A stretch of 9,166 nucleotides of DNA. Origin: Thermoleophilaceae bacterium (GTDB taxonomy: Bacteria > Actinomycetota > Thermoleophilia > Solirubrobacterales > Thermoleophilaceae). The stretch is from assembly GCA_013813135.1 (NCBI GenBank), contig JACCSF010000389.1:1-9166 (forward strand), in the 5' to 3' direction. The notes under the pieces are model-generated. The model worked only from the letters and a program-made list of their open reading frames with translations. It was not told where the DNA came from and did not search any database. Of the stretch, positions 5,281-9,166 are shown piece after piece. A program made the translations under genes and the position numbers. The stretch's first letter is position 1, and the number at the start of each line of letters is the position of its first letter.

Positions 5281-6197
5281 CAGGCGTGCGCCCCCAGCTC
5301 GCGCACGGCGTCCGGGATGGCGTCGATCCGCTCCACGACCGGGATCCCGGCGGCCTCGAGGCGCGCGATCTTCTCCGTGGCGGTCTCCTCCTTGCCCTCC
5401 ACGATCGTGCCCGCGTGCCCGAACGACATGCCCTTCATCTCCTCGTCGTCCATGAAGCGGCCGGCCATGAACGCCACGATCGGCAGGCGCGAGTTGTGCT
5501 CGGCGACCCACTCCGCGAGCTGCGCCTCCATCCGCCCGCCGGGCTCGGTGTAGATCACGATCGCCTCGGTCTGCTCGTCGGCCTCGAACAGCGGCATCAG
5601 CTCGGCGTAGCTGGAGCCGATGATCGCGTCGCCGCCGATCGAGATCGCCGTCGACACGCCCAGTCCGGCGGCGCTCAGCGTCGACGAGATCTCGGTGGTC
5701 ATGCCGCCGGAGCGCGACATCACTCCGACGCTGCCGGGCTGGTAGGCCTGCTCGGTGTTCTTCGCGGGTCCGCCGATGCCGCCCATCTTGGCCACGCCCG
5801 GCACGACCAGCCCCAGGCAGTTGGGGCCGATGATGCGGGCGCCGCGCGCGTCGGCGGCCTCGACCATCTGGGCCACGTCGCCACGCGGGATGCGCTCGGT
5901 CACGATCACGATCAGGCCGATGCCGGCGTCGATCGCCTCGAGCACGGCGTCCTTGGTGAAGGCCGGCGGCACCGTGACGACGGAGCCGTCGGGCACCCGC
6001 CCGCCGTTGTGCTCCACGACCTGCTGAACCGTGTCGAAGACGGGCACCCCGTGGACGTCGCGCCCCTTGCGCCCGGGCGTGACCCCGCCCACGATCTTCG
6101 AGCCGTAGTCGAGGCACTCGCGGGTCAGGTTGACCGCCTCGCGCCCGGTAATGCCCTGGACGATGAACGTCGTGTCTTCGTTGATCAGGATGCTCAT
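5280..6197 (-). CDS. SucD-like alpha subunit of an ADP/GDP-forming acid-CoA ligase (succinate- or malate-CoA ligase family)
   Basis: The 305-residue length is normal for the alpha subunit. Residues 1-125 form the CoA-binding Rossmann domain: VQGITGREA (13-21), GGVTPGRKG (37-45) and IGPNCLG (123-129). The C-terminal ligase domain carries the phosphohistidine His261 in GMSFGHAGTIVEG, plus SRSGGMTTEI (161-170). The subunit pairs with the SucC-like protein to join CoA to a carboxylic acid at the cost of ATP or GTP. The ATG overlaps the SucC-like stop by 4 bp (ATGA), so 1:1 coupling is expected. Next to a CitE/Mcl-like lyase, malate-CoA ligase (MtkB-like) or another hydroxydicarboxylate-CoA ligase is as plausible as housekeeping succinyl-CoA synthetase. 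The sequence alone does not decide. Confidence 0.9.
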   Translation of the reverse strand: MSILINEDTTFIVQGITGREAVNLTRECLDYGSKIVGGVTPGRKGRDVHGVPVFDTVQQVVEHNGGRVPDGSVVTVPPAFTKDAVLEAIDAGIGLIVIVTERIPRGDVAQMVEAADARGARIIGPNCLGLVVPGVAKMGGIGGPAKNTEQAYQPGSVGVMSRSGGMTTEISSTLSAAGLGVSTAISIGGDAIIGSSYAELMPLFEADEQTEAIVIYTEPGGRMEAQLAEWVAEHNSRLPIVAFMAGRFMDDEEMKGMSFGHAGTIVEGKEETATEKIARLEAAGIPVVERIDAIPDAVRELGAHA

Positions 6198-7411
6198 GCG
6201 GCGGCTCCCTGGATCTTCGCGACGGCGCGCCCGGCGGCCTCGTGCATCGACACCGAGCGGTCGCAGTAGTCCACGCCGTAGCGGTCGAGGATTTTGGAGC
6301 CCTCTTCCTCCCAGGCGCCGGGGATGCGGAAGATCGCGATCGTCTCCGCCGGGTCCTTGTCGAGCTCGAGGCAGGCCTTGATCACGCCGCGGGCGACGAT
6401 GTCCACACGGGTGTTGGAGACGATCGACATCATCACGGCGATCTTCTCCACGCCGTCCTTCCGCAGCACCGCCTTCGCCAGCCCGCAGGCCTTCGCGACC
6501 GAGGGATTGCCGCCGATCTCCGAGTAGTTGGCGGGCCGGCCGCCGTGGCCGCGGACGGCGTCGGTCAGCGTCAGCGAGCCGCCACCGGCCCCGATCACCA
6601 GGCCGAGGTTGCCGTGGAAGCCAGTGTCCTTGCCTTGGATCACGCCACGGTGGTCGGCCGCGTCGATCGCCTTAACGGCCGCCTCGAAGGGGCTCGGCTC
6701 GTGGCCCTCGCGCGTGCCCTCGTCCGCCCCGATCCCGAGCTCGGCCAGCAGCGCCTGCTGCCGTGGCATCCCCTCGTTCTCCATCTCCATGTGAGCGTCG
6801 AGGGCCACGAAGCTGCCGTCCCCGAGCTGCGCGAGGGGGTTGATCTCCGCCAGCGTCATGTCGCGCTCGCGGAACAGGCGCGCCAGTCGCGCCAGGATCG
6901 GCGTGAGGCGGTTGAGCGCGCTGCCCGTAACTCCGGCCGCGGCGATCACCTGCTTGGCCTGGTAGTCGGGGAACGGCAGCAGGTTCGAGTAGTGGCCACG
7001 CCCTACGTGGCCGGGGTGCTCCTCCGCCACCTGCTCGATGTCGATCCCGCCCATGTCGCTGAACAGCATCAGCGGCCGCTTGCGGGTGCCGTCCCACACC
7101 ACTCCGGCGTAGTACTCCTGCTTGACCTGCGCCTTCGGATCCACGAGCACGCCGCGCGGCATGTGGCCGCCTATCTCCAGTGCCAGGATCGCCTCGGCGT
7201 GCTGCTCCGCCTCGTCGGGCGTGTCGGCGAACCGGACGCCGCCGGCCTTCATGCGGCCGCCGGTCAGCACCTGCGACTTGATCACCGCGGGACCGCCGAT
7301 GCGCTCGGCAATCGCCCGCGCCTCGGTGGCGCTGGTGGCGAACCCGAAGTCGGTGACCGGAATCCCGGCCCGCTTGACGATCTCGCGGGCCTCGTACTCG
7401 TAGAACCTCAT
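6194..7411 (-). CDS. SucC-like ATP-grasp beta subunit of an acid-CoA ligase
   Basis: At 405 residues it is near the usual beta-subunit length. Residues 1-235 are the ATP-grasp fold: VIKSQVLTGGRMKAGGV (43-59) is the nucleotide-binding loop, and AEINPLA (188-194) with Asp205 form the Mg/ATP site. Residues 245-400 are the ligase domain facing the alpha subunit, with GNLGLVIGAGGGSLTLTDA (267-285) and GGRPANYSEIGGNPS (290-304). Ordinary SucC and MtkA proteins have NGAGLAMATMD and PANFLDVGGGA at these places, so this belongs to a divergent subgroup. Substrate change is possible but unproven. The start is the ATG at 7409-7411, with no clear ribosome site; the lyase gene ends 44 bp upstream and the SucD-like gene overlaps it by 4 bp. 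Confidence 0.9.
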   Translation of the reverse strand: MRFYEYEAREIVKRAGIPVTDFGFATSATEARAIAERIGGPAVIKSQVLTGGRMKAGGVRFADTPDEAEQHAEAILALEIGGHMPRGVLVDPKAQVKQEYYAGVVWDGTRKRPLMLFSDMGGIDIEQVAEEHPGHVGRGHYSNLLPFPDYQAKQVIAAAGVTGSALNRLTPILARLARLFRERDMTLAEINPLAQLGDGSFVALDAHMEMENEGMPRQQALLAELGIGADEGTREGHEPSPFEAAVKAIDAADHRGVIQGKDTGFHGNLGLVIGAGGGSLTLTDAVRGHGGRPANYSEIGGNPSVAKACGLAKAVLRKDGVEKIAVMMSIVSNTRVDIVARGVIKACLELDKDPAETIAIFRIPGAWEEEGSKILDRYGVDYCDRSVSMHEAAGRAVAKIQGAAA

Positions 7412-7450
7412 AGGCGGCGCGGAACCCTACCGATCCCCCGCGGGCGCGGG

Positions 7451-7465
7451 CGGCGCTAGGCGCCG
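7451..7465. other. Perfect 6-bp hairpin straddling the lyase stop codon
   Basis: CGGCGC and GCGCCG (7451-7456/7460-7465) are separated by TAG and overlap the end of the lyase gene. A stable RNA stem in the 44-bp gap before the SucC-like gene could tune the lyase-to-ligase ratio or protect mRNA. There is no U-tract, so an intrinsic terminator is unlikely. In such GC-rich DNA it may be chance. Confidence 0.25.
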
Positions 7466-8520
7466 ACCGGCTCGAAGCCGTACGCCTCGGCCAGCTCGGG
7501 GTCCTTGGCCGCCAGCCGCTCGGCCAGGTCGACCATCACGCGGCACTGCTTCCAGGTGGCGTCGTCCTGCATCTTGCCGTCGATCATGTGCACACCGCGG
7601 CCGTCCGGGATCGCCTCGATCACCTTCTTGGCGAAGGCGACCTCCTCGGGATCCGGCGAGAACACCTGCTTGGCGATCTCGAGCTGCACCGGGTGCAGTG
7701 ACCACGCGCCGACGCAGCCGAGCAGGAAGGCGGCCCGGAACTGGGTCTCGCAGCCGGTCGTGTCCCTGATGTCGCCGTAGGGTCCGTAGATGGGCAGGAT
7801 CCCCGCGCTCGTGCAGGCGTCGACCATGCGAGCGATCGAGTAGTGCCATGGGTCCTGCTGCGCCGTCGCGCGCGGAGCCTCGGGATCGTCCGAGTCGGGA
7901 TCCTCGATTACCCGGTAGCCGGGGTGGCCGCCGCCCACGCGCGTTGTCTTCATCCGGCGCGACGCGGCCAGGTCGGCCGGTCCGAAGCTCATGCCCTGCA
8001 TGCGGGGGCTGGCCGTGGCGATCTCCTCGAGGTTCACCACTCCCTGCGAGGTCTCGAGGATGGCGTGCACGAGCAGCGGCCGATCTAGGCCCGCCTTCGC
8101 TTCGAGCTGGGCGAGCAGGCGGTCCACGTAGTGGATGTCCCACGCTCCCTCGACCTTCGGGACCATGATCACCTCGAGCCGGTCGCCGATCTCGGTGACC
8201 AGCTCGGTCAGGTCGTCGAGTACCCACGGGCTCTCCAGGCTGTTCACACGCGTCCACAGCGCGGTGTCCCCGAGGTCCGCGTTGCGCGCCGCGTCGATCA
8301 GGGCGCGGCGCGACGCCTCCTTGCGCTCGAGCGGCACGCCGTCCTCGAGGTTGCCGAGCAGGATGTCGCTCTGGCGCGCCAGGTCGGGCGCCTTTGAGGC
8401 CATCTTCTCGTTCGAGAAGTCGAGAAAATGGATCATCCGCGACGGCTTGAAGGGGATCTCGCGGAGCGGCTCGGGCGCATCGACGGCCTGCGGCTTGAAG
8501 AAGTCACGTGGATTGCGCAT
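7456..8520 (-). CDS. HpcH/HpaI (CitE/malyl-CoA-lyase-like) CoA-ester lyase
   Basis: Starting at the ATG 8518-8520 the protein has 354 residues, close to bacterial malyl-CoA lyases. Longer in-frame starts up to 8625 add an Arg/Pro-rich stretch unlike the family. The TIM barrel shows LLGNLEDGVPLERKEASR (54-71), where CitE/Mcl proteins have (L)DLEDAV; TRVNS (90-94) with the substrate/CoA Arg91; the metal ligand Glu156 in HAILETSQGVVNLEEIA (152-168); and the metal ligand Asp183 in MSFGPADLAAS (177-187). LHPVQLEIAKQVFSP (275-289) is the typical C-terminal barrel end. Such enzymes reversibly cleave (3S)-malyl-, methylmalyl- or citramalyl-CoA to acetyl- or propionyl-CoA plus glyoxylate or pyruvate. 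Exact substrate is inferred only. It is the first gene of a five-gene operon with the SucCD-like ligase. Confidence 0.88.
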   Translation of the reverse strand: MRNPRDFFKPQAVDAPEPLREIPFKPSRMIHFLDFSNEKMASKAPDLARQSDILLGNLEDGVPLERKEASRRALIDAARNADLGDTALWTRVNSLESPWVLDDLTELVTEIGDRLEVIMVPKVEGAWDIHYVDRLLAQLEAKAGLDRPLLVHAILETSQGVVNLEEIATASPRMQGMSFGPADLAASRRMKTTRVGGGHPGYRVIEDPDSDDPEAPRATAQQDPWHYSIARMVDACTSAGILPIYGPYGDIRDTTGCETQFRAAFLLGCVGAWSLHPVQLEIAKQVFSPDPEEVAFAKKVIEAIPDGRGVHMIDGKMQDDATWKQCRVMVDLAERLAAKDPELAEAYGFEPVGA

Positions 8521-8530
8521 TCGGGGGCCC

Positions 8531-8536
8531 AATCTA
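8531..8536 (-). promoter_or_regulatory. Possible -10 box of the lyase-ligase operon
   Basis: On the minus strand TAGATT lies 10 nt before the ATG at 8520, within the 75-bp divergent gap (8521-8595). This would give a very short or absent leader, consistent with the lack of a ribosome site. No good -35 box is visible. Confidence 0.25.
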
Positions 8537-8595
8537 GCGCCCCGCTGGCCGCGCGGCGTGCCTGTTCGCGCCGGTTGCGGCATCATCCCGCGCCG

Positions 8596-9166
8596 ATGGC
8601 CGAGGTTCTCGTGCTCTGCTACCACGCCGTCAGCGAGCGCTTCCCGGCGCCGCTGTCGGTGACGCCCGCCGCCTTCGAGCGCCAGCTGGCCCTGCTCGTC
8701 CGGGCGGGTTACCAGGGCGCCACCTTCGAGGCCGCCGCCGGCGGGCCGCCCGCGCCGCGGACCGTGGTGATCACCTTCGACGATGCCTACCTGTCCGTGC
8801 TGCGGCTGGGCAAGCCGCTGCTGGACGCGGTTGGCTTCCCGGCCACGGTGTACGCGCCCACCGCGTACCTGGACGCTCCCGACCGACCGCTGTCATGGGC
8901 CGGCATCGAGCAGTGGATCGGCGGCCCGCACGAGCAGGAGCTGCTGCCGATGGCGTGGGACCAGCTCGGCGAGCTGGCCGACGCCGGGTGGGAGATCGGC
9001 TCGCACACCCGCACCCACCCGCACCTGACGACCCTCGACGACGAGTCGCTGCGCTCCGAACTGGTCGAGTCGCGCGCCACCGTCGAGCAGCGGCTCGGGC
9101 GGCCGTGCCCCACGCTTGCCTATCCCTATGGCGATCACGACGAGCGCGTGGTCGCCGCGGCAGGGG
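8596..9166 (+). CDS. Polysaccharide deacetylase (CE4/NodB domain), 3'-partial
   Basis: The frame is open from the ATG at 8596 to the window end, giving 190 residues with the C-terminus missing. The N-terminal VLVLCYHAVS (4-13) is typical of PgaB/IcaB-like and other CE4 proteins that start directly with the catalytic domain. Motif 1 is VVITFDDAY (57-65) with Asp62 (base) and Asp63 (metal). Motif 2 is IGSHTRTHPHL (134-144) with metal ligands His137 and His141. Motif 3 is LAYPYGD (174-180). These metal-dependent enzymes remove N- or O-acetyl groups from surface glycans or peptidoglycan. No signal peptide is seen, so a cytoplasmic or sugar-nucleotide/lipid-linked substrate is possible. It diverges from the lyase operon with a 75-bp gap and has no clear ribosome site. 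A downstream glycosyltransferase neighbour cannot be tested within the window. Confidence 0.88.
   Translation, partial: MAEVLVLCYHAVSERFPAPLSVTPAAFERQLALLVRAGYQGATFEAAAGGPPAPRTVVITFDDAYLSVLRLGKPLLDAVGFPATVYAPTAYLDAPDRPLSWAGIEQWIGGPHEQELLPMAWDQLGELADAGWEIGSHTRTHPHLTTLDDESLRSELVESRATVEQRLGRPCPTLAYPYGDHDERVVAAAG

Noticed and set aside
6242..7459. 405-codon plus-strand open frame across the SucC-like gene, and a similar one at 5286-6269
   Set aside because: Both are shadows of the ligase genes. Their His/Arg/Asp-rich translations resemble antisense of high-GC coding DNA, while the minus strand has clear catalytic motifs.
8521..8625. Longer lyase starting at 8625
   Set aside because: The extra 35 residues are Arg/Pro/Gly-rich, unlike the family, and would overlap the divergent deacetylase start at 8596.

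Overview
The window is about 9.2 kb of very GC-rich bacterial DNA with dense genes, GTG/TTG/CTG starts and few clear Shine-Dalgarno sites. The lineage call is an inference from composition and gene content: an actinobacterium, possibly of the Thermoleophilia/Solirubrobacterales type. Supporting points are a c-di-AMP riboswitch in front of a secreted NlpC/P60 peptidase, several CoA-ester enzymes and an IS481-type element.

Left part, plus strand. The window opens inside a membrane protein with a YtkA/FixH-like extracytoplasmic domain. Its reading frame is broken by one extra G in a five-G run (490-494), and the C-terminal membrane helix lies in the next frame. Next comes a textbook ydaO/yuaA-type c-di-AMP riboswitch (about 711-843). 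Its last helix directly abuts the ATG of an exported NlpC/P60 cell-wall peptidase (845-1414). An acyl-CoA dehydrogenase follows (1549-2760), with a perfect 12-bp palindrome in its leader, then a small SCP2-like protein (2768-3121).

Middle. An 837-bp IS481-family element (3122-3958) sits exactly at the stop codon of the SCP2-like gene. It is flanked by a CTAG duplication and has imperfect 12-bp terminal inverted repeats. Its transposase lacks the C-terminal part with the catalytic Glu, although both element ends are present, so it looks like an internally deleted, non-autonomous copy. Beyond it is a small coiled-coil protein (4105-4596), possibly translated from a leaderless transcript.

Right part, minus strand. 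A tightly packed five-gene operon is read from 8520 down to 4619: a HpcH/HpaI (CitE/malyl-CoA-lyase-like) CoA-ester lyase, a SucC-like ATP-grasp subunit, a SucD-like subunit, a 79-residue four-cysteine ferredoxin-like protein and a PaaI-type hotdog thioesterase. The last four genes overlap by 1-4 bp. The simplest model is that the SucCD-like ligase makes a hydroxydicarboxyl-CoA such as malyl-CoA or citramalyl-CoA. The lyase would then cleave it to acetyl-CoA plus glyoxylate or pyruvate, and the thioesterase would remove dead-end thioesters. The role of the ferredoxin is unexplained. Diverging from this operon at the right edge is a polysaccharide deacetylase (8596 onward), cut by the window end.

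The most distinctive items are the lyase-ligase-ferredoxin-thioesterase operon, with its atypical SucC signature and likely CTG start, the riboswitch that merges with its gene's start codon, and the deletion-derivative IS inserted in a stop codon. No CRISPR array, tRNA or rRNA was seen.
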